Assembly: GCF_013003915.1 (NCBI RefSeq)
Contig: NZ_JABAIV010000002.1
Span: forward strand, 558,001 to 622,000
Direction: 5' to 3'
Source: Telluria aromaticivorans
GTDB lineage: Bacteria > Pseudomonadota > Gammaproteobacteria > Burkholderiales > Burkholderiaceae_D
DNA length: 64,000 nt
Positions 1-9,285 of the stretch are shown in pieces; position 1 is the stretch's first letter; each line of letters begins with the position of its first letter. The position numbers and the translations under genes were made by a program. Under the pieces are notes generated by a model. That model saw only the letters and a list, made by a program, of their open reading frames with translations, searched no databases and was not told the DNA's origin.

Positions 1-20
1 CAACAGAAAGAGAGTCCCCG

Positions 21-1094
21 GTGCGCCAATTGATCGCCATGCTCGTCGCCGCAGTCGTCTCCAGCGCAGCTGCTGCGCAGGGCTACCAGCCCGGGTTCAA
101 TCCCGCCGCGCTGAAAGGCCCGGCCGCGGGACCGGCGAACGAGGTACTGGTACTGGGCTCGCCGCACCTGTCCAACCTGCCGCCGTCCTTCGACCCCGCC
201 AACCTGCGCCTGCTGAACGAGCGGCTGGCCGGCTGGCGCCCGCAGGCGATCGCCGTCGAAGACCTGTCGGGAGCCCAGTGCGATTTCCTGCGCCGCCATC
301 CGCAGCGCTACCAGGACACGGTCAAGTCGTATTGCTGGGACCCGGCGCCGGCCAAGGCGGCCACCGGGCTGGACGTTCCCGCGGCCACGGCAGAGGCGGA
401 GCGCCTGCTGGCTGCCTGGCCGGCAGCGCCCTCCCCGTCGCAGCGCCGCCGGCTGGCGGCCGTGTTCCTGGCCGGAGGCGAGCGCGCTTCGGCCCTGGTG
501 CAGTGGCTGCGCCTGCCGGAAGCCGAGCGCCGCGCCGGCGACGGGCTCGACGCGGCACTGGTCGAACGCCTGAACAAGCAGGCCAGCCAGCGCAACGAAA
601 GCTACCTGATCGCCGCCCACCTGGCGGCGCGCTTGGGCCATGAGCGGGTCTACCCAATGGACGACCATACCGCGGACAGCGAAAGCCCAGACAAGAAAGC
701 GGCGGGCGAAGCGATGATGAAGGCCTGGGACAACCCCGCAACCGCGCAGCACAGGCGCAGCGACGACGCGCTGCGGGCGCGGCTCGGCACACCGGAAGAC
801 ATACTGGCGCTGTACCGCGCCAACAATGCGCCGGGCCAGGCAAAGCTGACCTTCGACAGCGATTTCGGCGCGGCGCTCGAAGAGCCGTCGCCCCAGCAAT
901 TCGGCCGCGACTACGTCGGCTACTGGGAGACCCGCAACCTGCGCATGGCGGCGAATATCCGCGAAGTCCTGGGCGCCCGGCCCGGCATCCGCATGCTCGT
1001 CATCGTCGGCGCCTCGCACAAGGGCTATCTGGAAGCCTACCTGCATCAGATGCATGACGTGCACATCGCGGACACGACACCCCTGCTGCGCTGA
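21..1094 (+). CDS. DUF5694-like secreted protein
   Basis: A 357-aa protein with a GTG start preceded by a purine-rich AGAAAGAGAG stretch. Residues 1-20 form a hydrophobic signal peptide ending at an Ala-rich cleavage site, so a periplasmic or secreted location is inferred. The body starts with LVLGSPHLSNLP and contains a VEDLSG segment, followed by a helical middle and a C-terminal part with MLVIVGASHKGYLE. This layout (a histidine after a GS/GT strand and a late GASH motif) matches the DUF5694 family as I remember it and loosely recalls TraB-like folds. Molecular function is unknown. It lies just upstream of a truncated PepSY remnant on the same strand. Confidence 0.7.
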   Translation: MRQLIAMLVAAVVSSAAAAQGYQPGFNPAALKGPAAGPANEVLVLGSPHLSNLPPSFDPANLRLLNERLAGWRPQAIAVEDLSGAQCDFLRRHPQRYQDTVKSYCWDPAPAKAATGLDVPAATAEAERLLAAWPAAPSPSQRRRLAAVFLAGGERASALVQWLRLPEAERRAGDGLDAALVERLNKQASQRNESYLIAAHLAARLGHERVYPMDDHTADSESPDKKAAGEAMMKAWDNPATAQHRRSDDALRARLGTPEDILALYRANNAPGQAKLTFDSDFGAALEEPSPQQFGRDYVGYWETRNLRMAANIREVLGARPGIRMLVIVGASHKGYLEAYLHQMHDVHIADTTPLLR

Positions 1095-1096
1095 CG

Positions 1097-1228
1097 ATGG
1101 AGGTTCGACGCTTGCAACGCTGGGTACGCGGCACCCACAAATGGATCTCGCTGGCCATCGGCCTGCAGGCGCTGCTGTGGTGGCTGCTGGTCGTCAGCCT
1201 CCTACCCCGGCTTCGAGCTATCTCGTAG
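1097..1228 (+). pseudogene. PepSY-type membrane protein, N-terminal remnant
   Basis: An open frame of 43 codons begins 2 bp after the preceding stop. Its protein (RWVRGTHKWISLAIGLQA then a hydrophobic Leu/Trp run) matches the amino terminus of PepSY-associated TM proteins: a basic segment with HKW followed by the first membrane helix. Real members are several hundred residues long. Here the frame stops at a TAG that is itself part of the CGTAGGGTGGGC end of the repeat starting at 1224. The rest of the gene is not found downstream, where dnaE follows on the other strand. I read this as a gene truncated by repeat-associated rearrangement. Confidence 0.6.
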
Positions 1229-1324
1229 GGTGGGCAGATTCTGCCCACGCGTTCAACCTGCTGCGGAGTATTCGAAACGCGAGCTTTAGTTGAACGCGTG
1301 GGCAAGGAACTTGCCCACCCTACG
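1224..1324. repeat. Inverted-repeat element, copy A
   Basis: A 101-bp element bounded by CGTAGGGTGGGC and GCCCACCCTACG, with inner arms GCCCACGCGTTCAA and TTGAACGCGTGGGC. Each half can fold into its own hairpin and the whole can pair end to end. It sits between the PepSY remnant and the 3' end of dnaE. It supplies the TAG that ends the remnant. Confidence 0.85.
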
Positions 1325-1367
1325 AGGCGCGGCGGAGCAAAGCTCACGAAGCGCGGTCAGGAAAAAA

Positions 1368-4300
1368 TCAGTACTCCACCGCCACATCCTTCGCCCCCAC
1401 CACCAGCTCCAGCTGCTGCTTGAGCGTATCGGACGGCGCCACGCGCCACTCATCGCCCAGTTGCAACACGGCCTCGATCCCCTGCGGCTTGATGCGCAGG
1501 CTGACCGGCATGCCGTCCTGCTGGCGGTGCGGCTGCAGCACCTCGGCCAGCTTGGCCAGGTTCAGGTTCGTATCCACATCCATCTCCAGCTTGAAGCCAT
1601 ACTGGATGCGGGCCGCGGCGATGTCGTAGGCTTTTTCGGCGGTGATGCGCAGGCCGCCGTTGAAGCGGTCTTCCGAGACCTTGCCGACCACCAGCAGGAA
1701 CTCGTCTTCCTTGAAGATGTTCTTGTTCTGCTCCAGCAGCTCGCTGTACACGGTGACTTCGACCACGCCGGTCTTGTCGTCGAGCGACACGATCAGGAGC
1801 TTGCCACGCTGGGTCATCTGGGTGCGCACGCCGGTGATCACGCCGCACAGCATGCGCGGGTCGCGCGAGGGCTCCAGGTCTTTCAGCTTGGTCTTGGCAA
1901 AGCGCCGCACTTCGCCCGCGTACGAGTCGAACATGTGGCCCGACAGGTAGTAGCCGAGCGCGATCTTTTCTTCGGCCAGCTTCTGGCGGTCGGTCCAGGG
2001 CGTGGCTTTCACGTATTCCGGCGGGGCCACCAGGTCGGAATCGTCGCCGCCGAACAGGCTGACCTGGTTGGCGGCGGCCGCGGCCTGGCCGGCCGCCTCC
2101 ATGGCGAAGCCTACCGAGGCCAGCAAAATCGCGCGGTCGACGCCGAAGCAGTCCATGGCGCCGGCGCGAATCAGGGATTCGATGGTGCGGCGGTTGATCT
2201 GCTTGCGGTCCACGCGCAGGCAGAAGTCGAACAGGTCCTTGAATTTTCCATCAAGGCGCGCGGCGATGATCGCTTCGATCGCGCCCTGCCCCGCACCCTT
2301 CACGCCGCCCAGGCCGTAGCGGATATTGGTGACCTGCTTGCCGGTGACCGACTTCGGCTGGCCTTCCGGCGTGAAGCGGAACTGCGATTCGTTGACGTCC
2401 GGCGGCAGCAGCGTGAGCTTGCAGACGTCCAGCGCGTCCTCGACCAGGATCTTGATCTTGTCGGTGTCTTCCATCGCCGACATGTTGGCCGCCATGAACG
2501 CGGCGGTGTGGTGCACCTTCAAATATGCGGTGTGATAGGACAGCAGCGCGTAGGCGGCCGCGTGCGACTTGTTGAAGCCGTAGCCCGCGAACTTCTCCAT
2601 CAAGTCGAAGATCTCGTCGGCCTTGGCGGTGCTCAAGCCGTCCTTGGCGGCGCCGGCGCGGAAGATCTCGCGGTGCTCGGCCATCTCTTCGGCCTTCTTC
2701 TTGCCCATCGCGCGGCGCAGCATGTCGGCGCCGCCCAGCGAATAGCCGCCGACGATCTGCGCCATCTGCATGACCTGCTCCTGGTAGACCATGATGCCGT
2801 AGGTCTCGGACAGGATCGACTCGGTGCGCGGGTCCGGGTAATCGAACTTCTCGCCGTGCTTGCGCTTGCAGAAGTCGGGAATCAGGTCCATCGGGCCCGG
2901 ACGGTAGAGCGCGACCAGCGCAATGATGTCCTCGAAGCGGTCGGGACGCGCGTCTTTCAGCATGCCCTGCATGCCGCGCGACTCCAGCTGGAAGATCGCG
3001 ACGGTCTTCGCATCCGACAGCAGCTTGTACGAGGGCCGGTCGTTCAGCGGCAGGGTTTCTAAGTTGAAGCCGGCGTCCACCGGATCGAGCGCGCGGATAT
3101 AGTTCACCGCGCGGTCCAGGATGGTCAGCGTGGTCAGACCCAAGAAGTCGAACTTGACCAGGCCGACGGCCTCCACGTCGTCCTTGTCGTATTGCGAGAC
3201 CACGCCGGTGTCGCCGCTTTGCGAATACAGCGGGCAGAAATCGGTGAGCTTGCCCGGCGCGATCAGGACGCCACCCGCGTGCATGCCGATGTTGCGGGTG
3301 ATGCCCTCGACCTGCTGCGCCAGGTCCAGCAGCTGCTTGACCTCTTCCTCGTTTTCCAGGCGTTCCTTGAGCAGCGGTTCTTCTTCGATCGCCTCGGCGA
3401 TCGACACCTGCTTGCCCGGCTTGAATGGGATGAGTTTCGAGATGCCGTCGCAGAAGTTGTAGCCGAAATCGAGCACGCGGCCGACGTCGCGGATCGCGCC
3501 TTTCGCGGCCATGGTACCGAAGGTGGCGATCTGCGAGACCGCGTCGCGGCCGTACAGGTCCTTGACGTGCTGGATGACCAGTTCGCGCTTTTCCTGGCAG
3601 AAGTCGATGTCGAAGTCGGGCATCGAGACGCGCTCAGGGTTCAGGAAACGCTCGAACAGCAGGTTGTATTTCAGCGGATCGAGGTCGGTGATCTTCAGCG
3701 CATACGCCACCAGCGAGCCCGCACCCGAGCCGCGGCCCGGGCCGATCGGCACGCCGTTGTTCTTGCCCCACTGGATGAACTCCGCCACGATCAGGAAGTA
3801 GCCCGGGAACTTCATGTTGATGATGGTGTTGTTCTCGAACTCCAGGCGCGCCTCGTAGCGCGCACGCTCCGCCTCGCGCTTGGCCGGATCGGGGTATAGC
3901 TGGACCAGGCGTTCTTCCAGGCCCTTTTTGGTCTCGGCGATCAGGAAGTCGCCGATGCTCATGCCGTCGGGCGTCGGGAAGTCCGGCAGCTGCGGCTTGC
4001 CCAGTGTGAGGGTCACGTTGCAGCGCTTGGCGATTTCCACCGAATTGGCGAGCGCGCCCGGCAAGTCGGCGAACAGGGCCGCCATCTCGTCCTGCGACTT
4101 GAAGCACATCTCTTCGTTGAAGCGGCGCACGCGCTTGGCGTTGGCCAGCATCTCGCCTTCGGCGATACAGGTGCGCGCCTCGTGGGCGATGAATTCGTCC
4201 TTGCTGATGAACTGCACCGGGTGGGTCGCCACCACCGGCAGGCCCAGGCGAGAAGCCAGCGCCACCGAATGGCGCACCTGCTGTTCCTGGTTCGGCTGGC

Positions 4301-4859
4301 CGGCGCGCTGGATCTCGATGTAGAAGTGGCCCGGGAACATGGTGGCCCAGCGCTCGGCGGCGCGTTCGGCGCGCACGATGTCGCCCTGGTCGATCGCCTG
4401 GCCAATGTCGCCGAAGCCCGCGCCGGACAGCACGATCAGCGCATTGTCCTGCGGTGCGTCGGGTTCGAGGACAGAGGTGCTGGTGGCCAGGGCCTCCAGC
4501 CACTCGGCGCGGATCTCGGCGCGGCCCTTCCACTGGTTGGTGAGCCAGGCTTTCGAGAGCAGGTCGCACAGCTGCAGGTAGCCGGTGTGGTTCTTGGCCA
4601 GGATCAGCAGGCGCGAAGGCTTGTCGCGGTTGTCGTCGTTGGTGATCCAGGCGTCGACGCCGACGATCGGCTTGATCCCCTTCCCGCGCGCCGCCTTGTA
4701 GAAGCGCACCAGGCAGAACATGTTGGCCAGGTCGGTCACGGCCAGCGCCGGCTGCTTGTCCTTCGCAGCCGCCCCGACCAGGTCGTCAATACGGACCAGG
4801 CCGTCGACGATCGAGTATTCGGAGTGGATGCGGAGGTGGGTAAAAGTCGGGGAAGTCAT
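1368..4859 (-). CDS. dnaE: DNA polymerase III subunit alpha
   Basis: The 1163-aa replicative polymerase catalytic subunit has the usual length of the DnaE1 family. The N-terminal PHP domain (THLRIHSEYSIVDGL, about residues 7-21) is followed by the palm with the catalytic aspartate motif MPDFDIDFCQ near 413-422 and the glycine-rich GPGRGSGAGS near 373-382. The fingers include YQEQVMQ and GYGFNKSHAAAYA. The C-terminal OB fold and tail end in KDVAVEY. It extends leading and lagging strands within the Pol III holoenzyme. ATG at 4859 gives the full PHP domain. It appears monocistronic, with inverted-repeat elements near each end. Confidence 0.98.
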   Translation of the reverse strand: MTSPTFTHLRIHSEYSIVDGLVRIDDLVGAAAKDKQPALAVTDLANMFCLVRFYKAARGKGIKPIVGVDAWITNDDNRDKPSRLLILAKNHTGYLQLCDLLSKAWLTNQWKGRAEIRAEWLEALATSTSVLEPDAPQDNALIVLSGAGFGDIGQAIDQGDIVRAERAAERWATMFPGHFYIEIQRAGQPNQEQQVRHSVALASRLGLPVVATHPVQFISKDEFIAHEARTCIAEGEMLANAKRVRRFNEEMCFKSQDEMAALFADLPGALANSVEIAKRCNVTLTLGKPQLPDFPTPDGMSIGDFLIAETKKGLEERLVQLYPDPAKREAERARYEARLEFENNTIINMKFPGYFLIVAEFIQWGKNNGVPIGPGRGSGAGSLVAYALKITDLDPLKYNLLFERFLNPERVSMPDFDIDFCQEKRELVIQHVKDLYGRDAVSQIATFGTMAAKGAIRDVGRVLDFGYNFCDGISKLIPFKPGKQVSIAEAIEEEPLLKERLENEEEVKQLLDLAQQVEGITRNIGMHAGGVLIAPGKLTDFCPLYSQSGDTGVVSQYDKDDVEAVGLVKFDFLGLTTLTILDRAVNYIRALDPVDAGFNLETLPLNDRPSYKLLSDAKTVAIFQLESRGMQGMLKDARPDRFEDIIALVALYRPGPMDLIPDFCKRKHGEKFDYPDPRTESILSETYGIMVYQEQVMQMAQIVGGYSLGGADMLRRAMGKKKAEEMAEHREIFRAGAAKDGLSTAKADEIFDLMEKFAGYGFNKSHAAAYALLSYHTAYLKVHHTAAFMAANMSAMEDTDKIKILVEDALDVCKLTLLPPDVNESQFRFTPEGQPKSVTGKQVTNIRYGLGGVKGAGQGAIEAIIAARLDGKFKDLFDFCLRVDRKQINRRTIESLIRAGAMDCFGVDRAILLASVGFAMEAAGQAAAAANQVSLFGGDDSDLVAPPEYVKATPWTDRQKLAEEKIALGYYLSGHMFDSYAGEVRRFAKTKLKDLEPSRDPRMLCGVITGVRTQMTQRGKLLIVSLDDKTGVVEVTVYSELLEQNKNIFKEDEFLLVVGKVSEDRFNGGLRITAEKAYDIAAARIQYGFKLEMDVDTNLNLAKLAEVLQPHRQQDGMPVSLRIKPQGIEAVLQLGDEWRVAPSDTLKQQLELVVGAKDVAVEY

Positions 4860-4918
4860 GCCGACATTTTACCCCGTCGGGGCGCTCGGCTGGCGAGGAA
4901 GCCGTTGCATTTAAGCAT

Positions 4919-5029
4919 CGTAGGGTGGTCGGCTCTGCCGACCACGCGTTCAACGAACGGGGGCGAACCACGGCGTGTCCAGATTGACGTGATTTGAACG
5001 CGCGGGCGGGAGGACCCGCCCACCCTACG
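4919..5029. repeat. Inverted-repeat element, copy B
   Basis: CGTAGGGTGGTCGGC...GCGTTCAAC at the left and TTGAACGCGCGGGC...GCCCACCCTACG at the right, 111 bp in all. The left arm reads GGTCGG where other copies have GGGC, and its partner arm (CCGACCACGC) carries the compensating change, so the left hairpin is preserved. It lies upstream of dnaE and directly beyond the stop of the DUF4214 lipoprotein. Confidence 0.85.
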
Positions 5030-5032
5030 ACA

Positions 5033-7945
5033 TCAGCCTTCCGGGTAATCCTGCTTGTACTTGACCATCGCCGGATCCTTGTCCGAGCAGACAAAGTCCT
5101 TGTTCGGGATGGACGAACCGGTGAACTGGAAGGTGCCGTTGGACCCGTTCGTGGTCGACCACGTCTGCGTCTTGCCCTTGTCGATGCCTGCCGCGCCACA
5201 GTCGTTGGTGCCGGTGGCCCGCTTGTTACAGAACCGTGCGAACACATGCGCCTGGCAATTGTTGGTGTAGGTGACCGTGTACCGGCCGTTTTCCAATTTT
5301 GCAGTGTGCGCCAGGCAGGACGGATTACGCTGCGGGATATAGCAGCCGTCCTTGTCGGGCACTCCGCCCGACGGTGGCGGCGGAGTCGGCGTCGGGGTGG
5401 GCGTCGGCGTTGGCGTCGGCGTCGGGGTCGGCGTCGGATTGGGCGACGGCGTCGGGTCCGGATACGGCACGAACGGGGCCGCCGAGGTCCGGAAACTCCA
5501 CTTGAATTCGCCCGACAACGGCGTGCCGCTGGCCGAACGCACGCCCGTGGTCAAGGTGACTTCGTACCAGGTGTACGAGGCCATCATATCGGGACGGAAA
5601 CGAACCTGGTCCGGACGGATCTCGAACCTGCCGGTCACCTGGGCGTTGTTGTTCAGGTTGACCACTTTCATCGTGTTCGCGTTGATCGAATTCGGATCGA
5701 CCGAAATACCTTCGTTGAACACGACCGAGACCGGCGATTCGGGCGGGACGTCGACGATGCCCGGTTGCGGATACACGGTCAGGTCGCCCCGCACCCCGAA
5801 ATACACGGTCAGCGAGGGCACCGGCAGCGAACGGCCGCCGGTATCCTTGATCTGGCTGTTCAGCGTGATGGTGTAGCTGTCCGGCGGGAATCCGGTGGTC
5901 GAGGTCGTGGTGAAGCTCACGGTGCGTCCCGACACCGCGATCGTGCCCTGGAACTGCCGTCCCATCGACTCGTTCCTCACGACGAAAGCGGTCGAGCCCA
6001 CGGTGGCCGGATTGACGTCCTTGTCGAAGGTGATCGACACGGTGCGGGCCACGCCGGCGCCGAAGGCCGGGGCGCTGCGCAGCACGGTGCCGTAGGCGGG
6101 GCTGGTGGACACGATATTCAGGTAGTTCGCCGGGGTGCTGCCCTTGGTGCAGACGTTGCCCACGACGGTCAGCGGATACGGGCAGCCGCTCGGCGCCGGG
6201 CCGGTGTATGGTGGCGACGGGGTCGGGTTCGGGGTTGGCGTCGGGTTCGGCGTCCCACTCGACGGTACGCAGGCGCCATTGCTCAGCACCTGGCCCGAGG
6301 GGCAACTGGTCGGCGGCGCCACGCATACGCCGTTCTGCAGCGTGCCGGTCGAACAGGTGGCACCGGTCGTGAACGACCAGGTGACCGGCGCATCGAGCGT
6401 GGCGCCGGATGCGGCCTGCAGGCCCTGTTGCAGGGTGATGGTATAGCGGGTGCCCGGGCGCAGTTGCAGGCTTTCGGCCTGTCCCTGCGGCCAGCCATAG
6501 CTCCACACGTTGCCGCTCACCTGCTCCATGCGCCCCGGCAGCGCCGGCGAGATCGTGATCTTGCCGTTGTTGAGATGGGAGACGGCCGCCAGCGGCGCAT
6601 TGAAGGCGGCCATCAGGCGCGTCAGCGTGGCGACATTGGTCGCGCCATTCGGCGGGTCCATCGACACCACGGCCAGCTTGGCCACGCAGGTGTTATTGGC
6701 CAGCACTTCGCCGGCCTTGCACGAGGCGGCGGGCAGCTTGTAGGCGATGCCGCGCTGGATCAGCGGCAGCACCTGGTCCTTGTTCTCCTTCGATTCCGAG
6801 AACGAGGTCATGACCGCAGTGCGCGTCATCGCGCGCGAATCCAGGTGGCCGACGAAGAAGCCCAGGCCGGCCGCATCGGGCAGGCGGTGCAGCACGTTCT
6901 GGTAGACGCGTTCGACGAAGGCCTTGTTGTCCAGGCTGCCGTAGCGGTCGCGGAACTCGGTGCTGCCGACGAAGCCGCCGGCCACCGCGTCCAGCGACAG
7001 CGGTGCGCGCTCGGCCAGGTCGATCCAGTAGCCCAGGCCTTCCATGTCGGGCTGCCGGTTGAAGGCGGCCTGGTAGATGCGGTAGACCTGGCCGGGCACG
7101 CCGTCGAGGTCCAGCGCCACGGTCGAATCCAGGAAATTGAGGCGCTTGGTGCCGGCGATCGGCGACTGGGTGCGGCCCGCGCTGTCCACGATCAGGATCT
7201 GGCCATTGACCGACAAATCGATGCGGTAGGCGCTGCGGTTGGTCGGGAACGTCATGGACTGCGCCGCGCCGGGTGCAGGTGTGGGTGCGGGCGCGGGGCC
7301 GGCCGGCACGGCCGCGGTCAGGGTCACGTCGTCCAGCAGGATATGGCTGACGCCCGCCGCATCGCTGGTGCCGGTGAAACGCAGGCGGATGGTCTTGCCC
7401 TGGTAAGCGGCGAGCTCGATCTCCTGGCTCTGGGTCCACGAGGTGTTCAGCACGGCGTTGCTGTGCACGGCCAGCGCCGCCAGCACGCGTCCGGTGGCCG
7501 GATCGACGGCTTCCACCGTCATCTTGTCGCCGCCCGGGGCCAGGTTGGCCGCGTCGCTGGCCGTCACGCCATACCAGTAGCGCAGGATCGCCGAGGTGGC
7601 GCCGGCCGGGATGGCGACGTCCTGGTACAGCACGTCGTTCGCATTGTTATAGCCGGCCAGGTAGGCGAAGCCAGTGCCCTGGAACGAGAATTCGGGGTCC
7701 ATCGTCAGCACGTCGGCCGTGGCCTGCCAGCCGGAGCTGCCCTCGAAACCCGGATTCGCCACCAGCTGGGTGGTGGGTACGGTCGATGAGCCCCCGCCTC
7801 CCGCCATCCTGCCCGTTCCCGGCGCGCCGAGCGACACACCGGACAGGTCGGAGCGGTCGGCCTTGCTGGTAACGGTATCGGGACCTCCGCATCCTGCCAG
7901 CAGGAGGGAAAGGAGTAAGGCAGCACTACGGGGGATCAGGTTCAT
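5033..7945 (-). CDS. DUF4214 and Ig-like multidomain lipoprotein
   Basis: A 970-aa protein with a lipoprotein signal (LLLSLLLAGC, lipobox Cys at residue 19), so probably membrane-anchored, perhaps surface-exposed. In order: a beta-sandwich, carbohydrate-binding-like region (about 50-215); a DUF4214 region (about 255-385; YQAAFNRQPDMEGLGYW); an SbsA-type Ig-like domain (about 415-530; MDPPNGATNVATLTRLMAAF); short Cys-containing linkers; two more Ig-like domains (about 600-810); a Thr-Pro dipeptide tract; and a Cys-rich C-terminus with many Asn/Lys. It resembles secreted adhesin or matrix proteins. It is the third DUF4214 protein in the window, but unlike the other two it is a predicted lipoprotein. 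Ligand unknown. Confidence 0.8.
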   Translation of the reverse strand: MNLIPRSAALLLSLLLAGCGGPDTVTSKADRSDLSGVSLGAPGTGRMAGGGGSSTVPTTQLVANPGFEGSSGWQATADVLTMDPEFSFQGTGFAYLAGYNNANDVLYQDVAIPAGATSAILRYWYGVTASDAANLAPGGDKMTVEAVDPATGRVLAALAVHSNAVLNTSWTQSQEIELAAYQGKTIRLRFTGTSDAAGVSHILLDDVTLTAAVPAGPAPAPTPAPGAAQSMTFPTNRSAYRIDLSVNGQILIVDSAGRTQSPIAGTKRLNFLDSTVALDLDGVPGQVYRIYQAAFNRQPDMEGLGYWIDLAERAPLSLDAVAGGFVGSTEFRDRYGSLDNKAFVERVYQNVLHRLPDAAGLGFFVGHLDSRAMTRTAVMTSFSESKENKDQVLPLIQRGIAYKLPAASCKAGEVLANNTCVAKLAVVSMDPPNGATNVATLTRLMAAFNAPLAAVSHLNNGKITISPALPGRMEQVSGNVWSYGWPQGQAESLQLRPGTRYTITLQQGLQAASGATLDAPVTWSFTTGATCSTGTLQNGVCVAPPTSCPSGQVLSNGACVPSSGTPNPTPTPNPTPSPPYTGPAPSGCPYPLTVVGNVCTKGSTPANYLNIVSTSPAYGTVLRSAPAFGAGVARTVSITFDKDVNPATVGSTAFVVRNESMGRQFQGTIAVSGRTVSFTTTSTTGFPPDSYTITLNSQIKDTGGRSLPVPSLTVYFGVRGDLTVYPQPGIVDVPPESPVSVVFNEGISVDPNSINANTMKVVNLNNNAQVTGRFEIRPDQVRFRPDMMASYTWYEVTLTTGVRSASGTPLSGEFKWSFRTSAAPFVPYPDPTPSPNPTPTPTPTPTPTPTPTPTPPPPSGGVPDKDGCYIPQRNPSCLAHTAKLENGRYTVTYTNNCQAHVFARFCNKRATGTNDCGAAGIDKGKTQTWSTTNGSNGTFQFTGSSIPNKDFVCSDKDPAMVKYKQDYPEG
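5385..5452. repeat. GGCGTC-type tandem tract encoding a Thr-Pro linker
   Basis: Short degenerate six-base repeats (GGCGTC, with GGGGTC/GGGGTG variants) encode the alternating Thr-Pro stretch of the lipoprotein on the minus strand. This is a protein linker and a likely length-variable site, not a CRISPR. Confidence 0.7.
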
Positions 7946-8117
7946 CGAGAAAGACCGGTAAGGATTCGCAAAACTCTTTTTATCAAAAGAGCAAAGGGCG
8001 AATTTTAATTTACCGCAACTTTCAACGCAGCATTAAATCCTTGAAGACAGAATGTGAATGCATTTTTACAACATATGTTAAATATTGGAAACCTTACCCT
8101 TTCCGCAATGTCACATC

Positions 8118-9233
8118 TTAGCCAACCGACTTCACCAGCACAGGCTGTTCCCGCCCGGCGCCGTAGCTGCGCCGCATCCGCAGGAAGGGCTCTTCGACGA
8201 TGTGGTAGCACAGCGTCGACAGCGCCCAGGTAGCGCCATAGGCGAATGCCAGCATGATGGCGACGTCGGCCCAAGGCGTGCCGGTGGGGCTGACGATGCC
8301 GATGCGGGTGGCGACGATGTGCAGCAGCGCCATGTGCAGCAAATAGAACGAGAAGCTGATCTTGCCGCCCTGGCTGAGCGCGCGCTCGATGACGCCGGGC
8401 AGGCGCGGCTGGAACGAAACCCAGGCCAGGATCAGCGCGGCCCAGCCGGCGCTTTCCAGCATCGACCAGAACACCCAGAACCCCGACTTCGGGGTGGCGC
8501 CGAAGGGGGCGACGCGGTGCATCCAGGCGGTGTCCCACATGACCAGGGCGACGGCCGCCACCAGCAACAGCGGCGCAAAACGCGCCAGCGTCGCACGCCA
8601 GCGCGCATAGAGCATCGCCGCTGCCATGCCGATCAGGAACTGGTCGAAGCGGCCGACCCAGGTGCTGAAATACATCAGCGTGCTGTTGGGGTTGACCGTG
8701 TACGCGGCGACCTTGAAGAAGGCCAGCAGCACCAGCCAGCCGCCGAGGTAGACGATGCCGCGCTCCATGGTGAAGCGCGCCAGGAACGGGAACACCATAT
8801 AAAACAGGAATTCCAGCGAAATGGTCCAGGCCGCGCCGGTAATCACCGTGCCGGAGGTCGGCGCCAGGCCCAGGTTCGAGGCGAACAGGTAGAGCAGGTC
8901 TTGCGGCGCGAACTTGTCGCGGCCGATCGAGGTCGCCAGCAGGAAGATCACGAGGTAGAGCGGGACGATGCGCAACAGGCGGTTGCGCAGGAAATCGCGG
9001 TAGACGATGTGCTGCTGGTGCAGCGCGATCTGCATGAACAGGAAGCCCGACAGCGTGAAGAACAGGCCGACGCCGGTATGCCCTTCCGTGACCAGCGCCC
9101 ACCACGGGCCGGACAGTCCGGCGCCGCCGAGGCCGCGGTATTCGAGGTGGAAATGGAACAGGAAGACCAGGGTAGCGGCAAGCCAGCGCAGCTGGTCGAT
9201 GCGCGGGTTGTACTGGATGTTCAGCGAGTGCAT
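8118..9233 (-). CDS. Acyltransferase family 3 membrane protein (OafA/YrhL type)
   Basis: A 371-aa polytopic inner-membrane protein. The N-terminus has the family hallmark IDQLRWLAATLVFLFHF, with the histidine of the first membrane helix expected to be catalytic. About ten hydrophobic segments follow. Members transfer acyl groups (often acetyl) to surface polysaccharides, lipids or other exported molecules. The substrate cannot be read from sequence. The ATG has an AGGA box a few bases upstream. It appears monocistronic; the 172-bp gap to the lipoprotein gene holds AT-rich inverted repeats but no gene. Confidence 0.85.
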   Translation of the reverse strand: MHSLNIQYNPRIDQLRWLAATLVFLFHFHLEYRGLGGAGLSGPWWALVTEGHTGVGLFFTLSGFLFMQIALHQQHIVYRDFLRNRLLRIVPLYLVIFLLATSIGRDKFAPQDLLYLFASNLGLAPTSGTVITGAAWTISLEFLFYMVFPFLARFTMERGIVYLGGWLVLLAFFKVAAYTVNPNSTLMYFSTWVGRFDQFLIGMAAAMLYARWRATLARFAPLLLVAAVALVMWDTAWMHRVAPFGATPKSGFWVFWSMLESAGWAALILAWVSFQPRLPGVIERALSQGGKISFSFYLLHMALLHIVATRIGIVSPTGTPWADVAIMLAFAYGATWALSTLCYHIVEEPFLRMRRSYGAGREQPVLVKSVG

Positions 9234-9285
9234 GGTGAGTCCTGCTTGAAGTGCCCCAATGCCGGTTATTTAGTTGCCCCTCGCA

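Noticed and set aside
1290..3062. 590-codon open frame antisense to dnaE
   Set aside because: The dnaE frame on the other strand has full family motifs; long antisense frames are expected in GC-rich DNA with strong third-position bias. The encoded protein is His/Arg/Leu/Gln-rich without any domain.
5385..5452. Short tandem repeats considered as a CRISPR or VNTR locus
   Set aside because: Six-base units in frame with a Thr-Pro linker and no spacers; it is a coding low-complexity tract.
4994..7789. 931-codon open frame opposite the DUF4214 lipoprotein
   Set aside because: Composition dominated by Arg, Gly and His, no domains, and the minus-strand protein has a lipobox and recognisable domains.
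7974..7991. CTCTTTT-TATC-AAAAGAG inverted repeat upstream of the lipoprotein gene
   Set aside because: A 7-bp arm in AT-rich promoter DNA is weak evidence for an operator; no second copy was seen.
8091..8097. TGTCACA-like half-site near the acyltransferase stop
   Set aside because: Only one arm of a CRP-type palindrome and located at a gene 3' end.
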